Shown here: positions 16,348-24,676 of the stretch, piece by piece
Position numbering within the stretch: the first letter of the stretch is position 1
Layout: every line of letters begins with the position of its first letter
Translations under genes and position numbers: made by a program
Source: Pseudomonas mucoides
GTDB taxonomy: Bacteria; Pseudomonadota; Gammaproteobacteria; Pseudomonadales; Pseudomonadaceae
Length of the DNA stretch: 64,000 bases
Direction: 5' to 3'
Assembly (NCBI RefSeq): GCF_015461845.1
Contig: NZ_JACOPW010000004.1
Location: 310,001 to 374,000, forward strand
The notes under the pieces: generated by a model
Database searches by the model: none
What the model was told of the DNA's origin: nothing
Seen by the model: the letters and a program-made list of their open reading frames with translations, nothing else

Positions 16348-16845
16348 ATGAACCTCACCCGCACGCTGATCATCGGCAACTCCGGCGCCGGCAAAAGCTG
16401 GCTGGCGGAACGATTGGCCGCACAACTCAAGGTGCCATGGATCGATCTCGACCTGATTTACTGGGTGTCGGACGAACACAGCATCGCCCGCCCATATGCC
16501 GCGGCACTGGACATAGCGCGGGTGGCGGCCGCTGAAGATCAGTGGGTGATCGAAGGTGTTTATGGCTGGATTGTCAGAGAACTTATCCACAGGGCAACGG
16601 CGCTGATCTGGTTGTGTGTGGATGACGACAGCTGTGTGGCCAATATTCGTCAACGAGAACATAGACCGGACAATGACGAGTTGCTGATAGCGTTGGTGGA
16701 ATGGGCCGCCAGTTATCGGATGCGCGAAGACGCCAGTGGGTTTACCGTACACCGGCAATTGTTCGCAACGTTCACGGGCTCAAAAATCAAACTCATGGAT
16801 CGAGGTGAAATCAGCGCTTTCGCCAAGTCCTCCCACACGGTTTAA
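16348..16845 (+). CDS. P-loop adenylate kinase-like protein
   Basis: 165 residues. The Walker A motif GNSGAGKSWLA lies at residues 10-20, followed by WIDLDLIYW, EDQWVIEGVYGW and a Walker B-like LIWLCVDDD. This is the pattern of small bacterial P-loop proteins annotated as adenylate kinase or shikimate-kinase-like proteins; the true phosphoryl acceptor is unknown. It starts 14 bp after the PhoD-like gene and 11 bp before the next, suggesting a three-gene unit. Confidence 0.8.
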   Translation: MNLTRTLIIGNSGAGKSWLAERLAAQLKVPWIDLDLIYWVSDEHSIARPYAAALDIARVAAAEDQWVIEGVYGWIVRELIHRATALIWLCVDDDSCVANIRQREHRPDNDELLIALVEWAASYRMREDASGFTVHRQLFATFTGSKIKLMDRGEISAFAKSSHTV

Positions 16846-16856
16846 CAAGGATAGGT

Positions 16857-17309
16857 ATGTTTGCACGGAGCAAGTTGGTCCCCGAACTGATGGTCATCGA
16901 CCTCAAGAACAGCCTTCATTTCTGGACCTCATTGATCGGTTTCAAGATTGCTTACGAACGCCCGGAAGCGGGTTTCGCCTACCTCGATAACAACGGCGCA
17001 CAGATCATGCTGGAGCAATATGCTCCGGATGACGGCCAGTGGGTGACGGGCGCATTGGAAGCACCGTTTGGTCGAGGTATCAACTTTCAGATCACCGTCG
17101 ATCTCGTCGAACCGATACTTGAGCGATTGTCGGAAGTCGAATGGCCACTGTTTCGCCCGTGCGCCGATGTCTGGTATCGCGCCGATGCGGTGGAGGTCGG
17201 GCAACGCGAATTTCTGGTGCAGGATCCGGATGGGTATCTGGTTCGGTTGGTGGAAAGCTTGGGGGAGCGGCCGTATTCAGATCTGTCTGCTGCCGAGGAG
17301 ACGGCCTAA
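16857..17309 (+). CDS. VOC-family protein (bleomycin-resistance/glyoxalase fold)
   Basis: 150 residues with the beta-alpha-beta-beta-beta pattern of the vicinal-oxygen-chelate superfamily: LMVIDLKNSLHFWTSLIGF, FAYLDNNGAQIMLEQ, INFQITVDLVEPILERL and FLVQDPDGYLVRL. The final DPDGYLVRL is the hallmark of bleomycin-binding-protein-like members. Drug binding, an enzymatic role or a metal dependence cannot be settled from sequence. Confidence 0.85.
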   Translation: MFARSKLVPELMVIDLKNSLHFWTSLIGFKIAYERPEAGFAYLDNNGAQIMLEQYAPDDGQWVTGALEAPFGRGINFQITVDLVEPILERLSEVEWPLFRPCADVWYRADAVEVGQREFLVQDPDGYLVRLVESLGERPYSDLSAAEETA

Positions 17310-17411
17310 CTACTACGCTCTCCTGCTAACGCAGAACGCCTGATCAAATCGATTGGTAGCCTGCGCGCGGGGAAGACTAACGCCGGAAAACTTATAGAAG
17401 AGTGAACATTT

Positions 17412-17442
17412 GATCGTTCCCACGCAGAGCGCGGGAACGATC
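17412..17442. repeat. Palindromic repeat, TTCCCACGCAGAGC family
   Basis: GATCGTTCCC and GGGAACGATC form a 10-bp stem around ACGCAGAGCGC. The same element occurs at 49634-49666 with the same TTCCCACGCAGAGC half. Confidence 0.75.
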
Positions 17443-17453
17443 GGGAACGTGTG

Positions 17454-18632
17454 TCAGGCAATGGTCACGGCCCGACAAACGCCTCTGACAACCATCTCCA
17501 CTTCCCGCTCATCAATCGTCAACGGCGGCAGCAAGCGAATGGTTTTCCCGCGTGTCACATTGATCAGCAAACCGTGATCGCGCGCGGCGATCAGGGTCAG
17601 GTCGCGGATCGGTTGCTTGAGTTCGATGCCGACCATCAAGCCTTGACCACGGATTGCCAGAACGTTCGGATTGTCCGCCAATTCGCTGCGTAATCTGGCG
17701 AGCAGACGTTCGCCCTGAAGCCTGGCGTTGTCCAGCAGACCTTGTTCTTCGATGATGTCCAGCACGGTGCAACCCACACGGCAGGCCAGTGGATTGCCAC
17801 CGAACGTGCTGCCATGACTGCCCGGAGTGAACAAATCGGCGGCTTTGCCCCGGGCCAGGCAGGCACCGATGGGGATGCCGTTGCCCAGCCCTTTGGCCAG
17901 GGTCATGACGTCCGGAACAATACCCTCGTGCTGGAACGCGAACCATTGGCCGGTGCGGCCGATGCCGGTCTGGATTTCGTCGAGCATCATTAGCCACGAG
18001 CGTTTGTTGCAGAGTTCGCGCACCGCTTTGAGATAGCCCGGCGGCGCCAGCTGCACACCGCTTTCGCCCTGGATCGGCTCCATCAGGACTGCCACGATTC
18101 GTTGACCGTGGGCTTGCTGCACGGCATCCAGTGCACTGAGGTCACCGAACGGGACCTTGACGAAATCCCCCGGCAATTCATTGAACCCCAAGCGCACGGC
18201 CGGGCCATCGCTGGCGGATAACGTGCCCAGCGTCCGGCCATGAAAAGCATTTTCCATGACCACCACCAGCGGCTGCTCGACGCCTTTGTGCCAGCCATAA
18301 AGCCGTGCGAGTTTCAGCGCGGTTTCGTTGGCTTCGGCACCGGAGTTGTTGAAGAACGCCCGCTCCATGCCGGACAACGCTGTCAGCCGCTGCGCCAACC
18401 GTTGTTGCCAATTGATGCTGTAGAGGTTGGACGTGTGCAACAGCAAACCGGCTTGCTCAGTGATCGCCGAGACGATTCGAGGATGGGAGTGGCCAACGTT
18501 GGTCACCGCCACGCCCGCCACGGCGTCCAGGTATTCACGACCCGCCTCATCCCAAAGGCGCGTGCCCACCCCTTTGCTGAAACTCAGGGCCAGCGGTTGG
18601 TAAGTGCTCATCAGGCAGGCGGCGGTCATGGC
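17454..18632 (-). CDS. Acetylornithine aminotransferase-like class III aminotransferase
   Basis: A 392-residue PLP enzyme of the ArgD/AstC type, which swaps an amino group between N-acetylornithine (or a similar omega-amine) and 2-oxoglutarate. Motifs: NSGAEANETALKLAR, NAFHGRTLGTLSAS, MLDEIQTGIGRTG and the PLP lysine in TLAKGLGNGIPIGA. The ATG at 18632 has GGAG 9 bp upstream; an ATG five codons earlier lacks one. It is divergent from the LysR gene and unlinked to other arginine genes, so it may be a second, specialised copy. Confidence 0.85.
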   Translation of the reverse strand, partial: AMTAACLMSTYQPLALSFSKGVGTRLWDEAGREYLDAVAGVAVTNVGHSHPRIVSAITEQAGLLLHTSNLYSINWQQRLAQRLTALSGMERAFFNNSGAEANETALKLARLYGWHKGVEQPLVVVMENAFHGRTLGTLSASDGPAVRLGFNELPGDFVKVPFGDLSALDAVQQAHGQRIVAVLMEPIQGESGVQLAPPGYLKAVRELCNKRSWLMMLDEIQTGIGRTGQWFAFQHEGIVPDVMTLAKGLGNGIPIGACLARGKAADLFTPGSHGSTFGGNPLACRVGCTVLDIIEEQGLLDNARLQGERLLARLRSELADNPNVLAIRGQGLMVGIELKQPIRDLTLIAARDHGLLINVTRGKTIRLLPPLTIDEREVEMVVRGVCRAVTIA

Positions 18633-18731
18633 ATCAAGCTCCATCAATGGTCGGTGTTTTTGCAGTATGGTTAGCCACCTGAGCTGGATAAACGCTGCAA
18701 TACTTCAATCATCTTAAAGCCGAGCTTGATA

Positions 18732-19637
18732 ATGGATTTGTTCCAGGCAATGACCGTTTACGTACGCGTGGTGGAAGCCGGCAGCATGACGGCCGCCGCG
18801 CAGCAGTGTGAAATGTCCACGACCATGGTCGGCAATCACCTGCGGGCGCTGGAGCAACGCCTGGGTGTACGCCTGCTCAACCGCACGACACGGCGCCAGC
18901 GCCTGACGGAGTTCGGCTCGGCCTATTACCAGCGTTGCCTTGAAGTATTGGGATTGGTCGCCGATTCCGAACGCCTGGCTGAACAGAGTCAGGACGCGCC
19001 CAGTGGCACCTTGCGTATCACGGCACCACTGACCTTCGGCACGGAAAGACTCGCGCCTGCGCTCAGCGAATTTTCGCTGCAATGCCCACAGGTCAAACTG
19101 GACGTGGTGCTCACCAACGGGCGCCCTGACCTGCTCGAAAACGGCCTTGATGTGGCGTTTCGCCTGGGCGCCATTGAGCCATCGAACCTGATCGCCCGGC
19201 CGCTGATCGACTACACCCTGACCATGTGCGCATCACCGGAGTACCTGGCACGCCGATCTACGCCGGAAAAACCCGAAGACCTGCAACATCACGATTGCTT
19301 GTCCTTTGCCTACCCGGTCGGGGATGACTGGCAATCGGTCGAAAAACAATGGCGCCTGAGCGGACCCGAAGGCGAAGTGATGGTGGCCGTCAGTGGTCCG
19401 ATGTTGATCAACAGTTCAGCGGGGTTGCATCAGGCGGCCCGTACCGGGATGGGCATCGTGATGCTGCCCGATGCGCTGGTGGAACAGGACCTGCTCAACG
19501 GAAAACTGGTGGCATTGATGCAGCACTATCAACTGCCGAGCCGGCCCATGCACCTGGTGTACGCCCAGGATCGCTACCGGCTGCCAAAATTACGCCACTT
19601 CGTCGACTTTGCCATGCAGTTGTGGGGCAAACACTAG
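18732..19637 (+). CDS. LysR-family transcriptional regulator
   Basis: 301 residues. An N-terminal winged helix-turn-helix (FVRVV-like start, GSMTAAAQQCEMSTTMVGNH, LGVRLLNRTTRR) is followed by the periplasmic-binding-like effector domain beginning GTLRITAPLTFG. Of the CrgA-like LysR subgroup by its GxLRI and SPEYLA pattern. It is divergent from the aminotransferase gene across about 100 bp, the classic arrangement for a LysR protein and its target; that pairing is inferred. Confidence 0.9.
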   Translation: MDLFQAMTVYVRVVEAGSMTAAAQQCEMSTTMVGNHLRALEQRLGVRLLNRTTRRQRLTEFGSAYYQRCLEVLGLVADSERLAEQSQDAPSGTLRITAPLTFGTERLAPALSEFSLQCPQVKLDVVLTNGRPDLLENGLDVAFRLGAIEPSNLIARPLIDYTLTMCASPEYLARRSTPEKPEDLQHHDCLSFAYPVGDDWQSVEKQWRLSGPEGEVMVAVSGPMLINSSAGLHQAARTGMGIVMLPDALVEQDLLNGKLVALMQHYQLPSRPMHLVYAQDRYRLPKLRHFVDFAMQLWGKH

Positions 19638-19712
19638 CCGTGGCAATGCGCCATGAACTAATCTCGACCCCCAGGCGAATCAATTGATATTTGCGCGTCA
19701 GGGAGAGCGGTG

Positions 19713-20726
19713 ATGGGGGAAGCATCAAATATCACGCCGTTGAAATTCAATGTGTCAGATTTTAGCGAAGACCTGCTCCACACCATTCTGGAGCTGGTCA
19801 GCGATGGCATTTGGGACTGGAACGCCAACACCGGTTTTGTTTACCGCAACCCTGGTTGGTACAAGATGCTCGGCTACGAGCCTCATTCCCTGGACAACAC
19901 CGCGTTGACCTGGGAAAACCTCATCCACCCTGACGATTACCCCCGCGTCATGGCCGTGTTTGATGACTACCTGAAACAGCGCGCCCCCACCTATCAAGCC
20001 GAATATCGCTGCCGCATGCTGGACGGCAGCTACACCTGGATCGAAGACCGCGGCTATGTGCTGTCCCGCAATGCCGACGGCACGGTAGCGCGGATGGTCG
20101 GCGCGCACCGCAGCATCGACGACAAGCGACGTCTGCTCGAGGAACTGGAGCGACGCGCTCATTCCCTTGAAGCCATCGTTGAAGAGCGCACCCGGGAATT
20201 GTCCCGGGTCAATCAGCAGCTGCAGATTCAACTCGAAGAGAACCGCAAACTCGCGGAAACCGACACGCTTACCTCCATCGCCAATCGCTACCTGATGGAA
20301 AAAAGCCTGCCTCAGGCATGCGAACGCGCCCAGCGCTTTCGACGTCCCCTGTCCCTGATCGCCATGGACATCGACGATTTCAAGATCATTAACGATCACT
20401 ACGGCCATGCCTTGGGTGATGCCGCCATCGTGCAGGTGGTCGAGGGCGTGAAGCACTTCGTGCGCGAAGGCGATCTGCTGGCGCGATGGGGCGGTGACGA
20501 GTTCATCATGATCCTTCCCGATACCCCGTTGGCTGACGCCAGACTCCTGGCCGAAAAAATCCGCGATGGCCTGTCGAGCCTGCCCCCGGTGGGCGCGTTT
20601 CACGTGACCATGAGTTTTGGCGTGGTCCAGCGTTTTGAGGAAGAACAACAGACCGGGTTGCTGGCTCGGGCTGATCAGGCGCTTTATCGGTCGAAGGTGT
20701 CGGGCAAGAATATGATTTCGGGGTAA
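19713..20726 (+). CDS. PAS-GGDEF diguanylate cyclase
   Basis: 337 residues. A PAS fold (about residues 20-135: DGIWDWNANTGFVYRNPGWY, WENLIHPDDY, YRCRMLDGSYTWIEDRG) leads through a coiled coil rich in Glu/Arg (about 140-185) to a GGDEF domain (about 186-337) with intact active-site WGGDEF. An inhibitory RxxD site is not obvious just before it. It should make cyclic di-GMP in response to a cytoplasmic signal; no membrane segment. ATG at 19713 with GGGAG upstream. Confidence 0.92.
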   Translation: MGEASNITPLKFNVSDFSEDLLHTILELVSDGIWDWNANTGFVYRNPGWYKMLGYEPHSLDNTALTWENLIHPDDYPRVMAVFDDYLKQRAPTYQAEYRCRMLDGSYTWIEDRGYVLSRNADGTVARMVGAHRSIDDKRRLLEELERRAHSLEAIVEERTRELSRVNQQLQIQLEENRKLAETDTLTSIANRYLMEKSLPQACERAQRFRRPLSLIAMDIDDFKIINDHYGHALGDAAIVQVVEGVKHFVREGDLLARWGGDEFIMILPDTPLADARLLAEKIRDGLSSLPPVGAFHVTMSFGVVQRFEEEQQTGLLARADQALYRSKVSGKNMISG

Positions 20727-20746
20727 CCCCCCGTTATCGCTTCCAC

Positions 20747-21451
20747 TCACATCCCCGCCTTCACCAACACCGGCTTCTCCTGATAACGATCGGGATACAA
20801 CTGCTTCAACTGCGCCACTTTCGGTAGATCGTTGATCACGATGTACGGATAGGTCGGGTGCTCGGTCAGAAAATCCTGGTGCTCCTCCTCCGCCGGGTAG
20901 AAGCCGTTGTAGGTTTCCAGCTTGGTCACTATAGGTTTGTTGAACGAATGAGCAGCGTCTAGCTGGGCAATGTAAGCCTGGGCGACGCGTTGCTGTTCGG
21001 TGTTCTCAGTGAAAATCGCCGACCGGTATTGAGTGCCGCTGTCGGGGCCTTGGCGGTTCAGTTCGGTGGGGTTGTGGGCCACCGAAAAATAGATCTGCAG
21101 CAGCGTCCCGTAACTGACCTGAGTCGGGTCGAACGTGACCTCGACGGACTCCGCGTGGCCGGTATCGCCCTCGCTGACCCGTTCATATTGGGCGGTGTTG
21201 GCCGCACCGCCGGCGTAACCGGAAACCGCTTTCTTCACGCCTTTAATGTGCTGAAAAACGCCTTGGACGCCCCAAAAACACCCGCCGGCAAACACCACTT
21301 TTTCGCTGTGGGCCTGGGTCGTTTCATCCAGCGCCGGCGGAGGGATGACGACGGCTTCTTCGGCTCCGAACGAGAACGCCGAGCACTGACTGATAATGCC
21401 GGCAGCGGCCATCCCCAACAGGGTGCGGCGCCAGGTGAACAGGGTTTTCAT
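20747..21451 (-). CDS. msrA: Exported peptide methionine-S-sulfoxide reductase
   Basis: MsrA reduces the S-epimer of methionine sulfoxide. The 234-residue product has an N-terminal export signal (TLLGMAAAGIISQCSAFSFGA) and then the catalytic domain with the active-site GGCFWG, TEYERVSEGDTGHAE-like region and GTQYRSAIF. GAGGAG precedes the ATG. It is last in the msrB-dipZ-msrA group, so it should act in the periplasm, fed by electrons through DipZ. A periplasmic location is inferred from the signal peptide. Confidence 0.92.
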   Translation of the reverse strand: MKTLFTWRRTLLGMAAAGIISQCSAFSFGAEEAVVIPPPALDETTQAHSEKVVFAGGCFWGVQGVFQHIKGVKKAVSGYAGGAANTAQYERVSEGDTGHAESVEVTFDPTQVSYGTLLQIYFSVAHNPTELNRQGPDSGTQYRSAIFTENTEQQRVAQAYIAQLDAAHSFNKPIVTKLETYNGFYPAEEEHQDFLTEHPTYPYIVINDLPKVAQLKQLYPDRYQEKPVLVKAGM

Positions 21452-21481
21452 GGAGCAGACTCCTCAACAAATGAAATGACT

Positions 21482-23245
21482 TCAACCGAACGTAAACGCG
21501 TACGCCGAAACACCCGGATCGAGAAACTCGATGCTGAACGTGCGGTCGGTCACGCCGCCGCTCTGGCGTACCAATTGATACAAACGCTGTGAATTCACAC
21601 GGCCGCTGCCATCGGGTGCCACATCGGTGCCGTGGGCATCGCCTGGGGCTTTGCCGTCAATGAGCACTTTGAATCGCACCGGTTTACCGTCGGCACCGGG
21701 GCCCAGTACCAAGTGCAGATCACGGGCATGGAAGCGATAAACGATGCGACTGGCTGGCGCGCTGGAAGTCGCACGCTCTGAACCGACATTCCACTTTCCG
21801 TCCAGGCTCCAGTCGTTGAGTGCCAGCTCGGCGGGAGGGCTGTACGCGGCCACTTTGTCAGGCACAAGGCCGGTTTCGGGGACGAAATGCTCCGCCCGCT
21901 GGAAACCGACATAGGTTTCCGGTGATTGCACTTCGCTCATGTCCGGCGCGAGTTGAACCCCTGTCGCCTCCGCGTTGATCAAACCGTCCGCGACGTTCAC
22001 TGTGCCCGCTTCACGCAGCAGTTGCTGGATGACCCTTTCCGATTCGGCGTATTCGCCTTCACCAAAGTGGTGATAACGAATGCGCCCCTGAGCATCGGCA
22101 AAGTAGTGAGCCGGCCAGTATTCGTTGTTGAAGGCACGCCAGATCTTGTAGTCGTTATCGATGGCCACGGGGTAGTTGATACCCAGGTCCTTCATGGCCT
22201 TGGTGACATTACCGACGTCGCGCTCAAAGGCGAATTCAGGGGCATGGACGCCGATCACCACCAATCCCTGATCGCGATACTTCTCGGCCCAGGCTTTCAC
22301 ATACGGCAAGGTGCGCAGGCAGTTGATGCAGGAGTAAGTCCAGAAATCCACCAACACAACTTTGCCCTTCAAGGCCTGCGCGGTCAGAGGTGGGGAATTG
22401 AGCCATTGCACCGCGCCATCCAGCGCTGGGAGATTGCCTTCAATCGGCAACGCGCCCGATGCCTTGTCACTCGCTTTCATCGCGCCACCCGCGGCCATCA
22501 TCGCCCCGCTGTTGTTCGGCGACTTGCCGGCCAATCGGCCCACCAGGGCTTGCTCGATCCCGCCGGTGGACGCGGTCGAAACCCGTGCCAGAATCCCGGT
22601 ATCCAACCCCAGGGCAATCGCGGCGACACCCGCCAGCATGGCGGCCCCAAGACCGCGCCGAACCCATTCCCCGGCGCCAATCGAGCGCTTCATTGCCGCG
22701 AAGACTTTACCGCCGAGCAGCAGTGCCACGGCGAGCGACGTGGCGGCACCGGCCGCGTACGCCAGCAGCAACAGCGTGGTTTCGATGCTGGCTCCTTGCA
22801 GCGCCGCCCCGGTCAGCAACAGACCCAGGATCGGCCCGGCGCAAGGCGCCCAGAGCAAACCCGTGGCGACGCCGATCAGGAACGAAGCGCCGGGACGCGG
22901 CCGGGCATCGGCGCCGGCGGCTTCCGACAATCGACTGCCGGCCGCCACCAGTGGTCGAGTCAGACGCTCGGCGAGTCGTGGCAGCAGCAGCGTCAGCCCG
23001 AACAGTGCAACGAACAGCAACGCGAGCCAGCGACCGTACTGATTGACTTGCACCACCCAACCGCCGCCCACCGCCGCCAACGTCGCGACCAGGGCGAAGG
23101 TCAACGCCATCCCCGCCAACAGCGGCAAGCCACTCTTCATAAACGGCTGCCCGGTTCGCGCGAAGACAAAGGGCAGCACCGGCAGAATGCAGGAGCTGAC
23201 AATCGTCAGGACACCACCGAGATAAGCGAGAACCAAAAGCCACAT
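21482..23245 (-). CDS. dipZ: DipZ-type thiol:disulfide interchange protein (CcdA-thioredoxin fusion)
   Basis: 587 residues. The N-terminal CcdA-like membrane domain (about residues 1-235) has the two paired cysteines in SSCILPVLPF and LWAPCAGPILG, used to carry electrons across the inner membrane. A TlpA-like thioredoxin domain follows (about 270-410) with active site SCINC in DFWTYSCINCLRTLPY. A C-terminal beta-rich domain (about 430-587) is typical of DipZ. AGGTC six bases before the ATG at 23245 decides the start. Between msrB and msrA it is likely to supply reducing power for their turnover. Confidence 0.9.
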   Translation of the reverse strand: MWLLVLAYLGGVLTIVSSCILPVLPFVFARTGQPFMKSGLPLLAGMALTFALVATLAAVGGGWVVQVNQYGRWLALLFVALFGLTLLLPRLAERLTRPLVAAGSRLSEAAGADARPRPGASFLIGVATGLLWAPCAGPILGLLLTGAALQGASIETTLLLLAYAAGAATSLAVALLLGGKVFAAMKRSIGAGEWVRRGLGAAMLAGVAAIALGLDTGILARVSTASTGGIEQALVGRLAGKSPNNSGAMMAAGGAMKASDKASGALPIEGNLPALDGAVQWLNSPPLTAQALKGKVVLVDFWTYSCINCLRTLPYVKAWAEKYRDQGLVVIGVHAPEFAFERDVGNVTKAMKDLGINYPVAIDNDYKIWRAFNNEYWPAHYFADAQGRIRYHHFGEGEYAESERVIQQLLREAGTVNVADGLINAEATGVQLAPDMSEVQSPETYVGFQRAEHFVPETGLVPDKVAAYSPPAELALNDWSLDGKWNVGSERATSSAPASRIVYRFHARDLHLVLGPGADGKPVRFKVLIDGKAPGDAHGTDVAPDGSGRVNSQRLYQLVRQSGGVTDRTFSIEFLDPGVSAYAFTFG

Positions 23246-23288
23246 AGCGTCGACCTGCATCAAGTGAGTGAAATGAAATGCCCATGAA

Positions 23289-23807
23289 TCAAGCTGCCTG
23301 TGGCTCGAACGTCAGCGCCAGACCGTTCATGCAATAACGCAGGCCGGTAGGCTTGGGCCCGTCATCGAAGACATGCCCCAGATGACCGCCACAGCGCCGA
23401 CAGTGGACTTCTTCACGCAGCACGCCGAAAGACCGGTCCTGACGAGTGGCCACCGCTTTGTCCAGGGGGGCCCAGAAACTCGGCCAGCCGGTGCGACTGT
23501 CGAACTTGGTATCGGATGAGAACAGCGGCAGATCACACCCGGCGCAGGCGAAAACGCCCTCGCGATGCTCATTGTTCAACGGGCTGCTGTAGGCCCGCTC
23601 GGTGCCCTCTTTACGCAGGATTTCGTACTGCTCGTCACTGAGCATGGCGTGCCATTCGCTGTCGCTGTGGGTCACCTCGAATACCTCCGCGGCACTGGCA
23701 TCACTGACCAGTGCGGTGCTGGCGGCAAATTTTGGCAACACACCGATCACCAAGGCTGCAGCGCCCAGCCCGCCGCCCGCTACAAGAAACTGTCGCCGTG
23801 AAAACAT
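23289..23807 (-). CDS. msrB: Exported peptide methionine-R-sulfoxide reductase
   Basis: MsrB reduces the R-epimer of methionine sulfoxide. The 172-residue product starts at an ATG at 23807 with a twin-arginine-like signal (SRRQFLVAGGGLGAAALV), then the MsrB domain with zinc cysteines CAGC and CRRCGGHLGHVF and the catalytic Cys in RYCMNGLALTF. Export is therefore likely and by the Tat route if the RR pair is used. First gene of the msrB-dipZ-msrA unit and divergent from a two-component system across 152 bp. Confidence 0.92.
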   Translation of the reverse strand: MFSRRQFLVAGGGLGAAALVIGVLPKFAASTALVSDASAAEVFEVTHSDSEWHAMLSDEQYEILRKEGTERAYSSPLNNEHREGVFACAGCDLPLFSSDTKFDSRTGWPSFWAPLDKAVATRQDRSFGVLREEVHCRRCGGHLGHVFDDGPKPTGLRYCMNGLALTFEPQAA

Positions 23808-23959
23808 GGCCTTCTCCAAAATTCCCGATGCCTGATAAGGAACACAGCCTAGGCTTGGGTTGATCGCCAAATCCTCACGAGCAGTTAAACAATTCGTGAT
23901 AACTCGGACTGAGGAAAACCCGCACAATGTGCCCATTGCGCTACAAAGGATTGAGCTTT

Positions 23960-24676
23960 ATGGAACAGACCAAACGCGTCCTGGTGGTCGAGGACGACCT
24001 GCACATCGCCGACCTTATCTGCCTGCATCTTCGCGATGAGCAGTTCGAGGTGGTGCACTGCGCCGACGGTGACGAAGGCATGCGCCTGTTGCAGCAAGGA
24101 AGCTGGGACGCGTTGATCCTCGACCTGATGCTGCCCGGTGTCGATGGCCTGGAAATCTGCCGTCGGGCACGGGCGATGGCCCGCTACACCCCGATCATCA
24201 TCACCAGCGCACGCTCCAGCGAAATGCACCGGATCCTGGGGCTGGAACTCGGCGCCGACGATTACCTCGCCAAACCTTTTTCGATGCTGGAACTGGTCGC
24301 CCGGGTCAAAGCGCTGCTACGCAGGGTCGACGCCATGGCCCGCAACCTGAAGATGGACTCGGGCAGCCTGATGACGGACGGCTTGTCCATCGACCCGATC
24401 ACCCGCGACGTTTCGCTCGACGGTCGTCGCCTGGACCTCACGCCACGGGAATTCGACCTGCTGTATTTCTTCGTCCGCCAACCCGGCAAAGTCTTCTCGC
24501 GCATGGATTTGCTCAATGCGGTCTGGGGTTACAGCCATGAAGGTTACGAACACACGGTGAACACCCACATCAATCGTCTGCGGGCCAAGATCGAAACCGA
24601 TCCGGCGCTGCCCGCGCGCATCCTCACGGTGTGGGGGCGTGGCTACAAATTCGCCGTCAAGGAGGAGCAGCCATGA
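23960..24676 (+). CDS. OmpR-family response regulator
   Basis: 238 residues. Receiver domain with acidic pocket ED (11-13), phosphoacceptor D55 in LILDLMLPG and K in LAKPFSMLEL; C-terminal winged helix with LDLTPREFDLLYFF and VNTHINRLRAKIE. The ATG at 23960 has AAGGATT upstream. The stop overlaps the sensor kinase start as ATGA. Divergent from msrB, so the methionine-sulfoxide repair genes are a likely target; inferred from position only. Confidence 0.92.
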   Translation: MEQTKRVLVVEDDLHIADLICLHLRDEQFEVVHCADGDEGMRLLQQGSWDALILDLMLPGVDGLEICRRARAMARYTPIIITSARSSEMHRILGLELGADDYLAKPFSMLELVARVKALLRRVDAMARNLKMDSGSLMTDGLSIDPITRDVSLDGRRLDLTPREFDLLYFFVRQPGKVFSRMDLLNAVWGYSHEGYEHTVNTHINRLRAKIETDPALPARILTVWGRGYKFAVKEEQP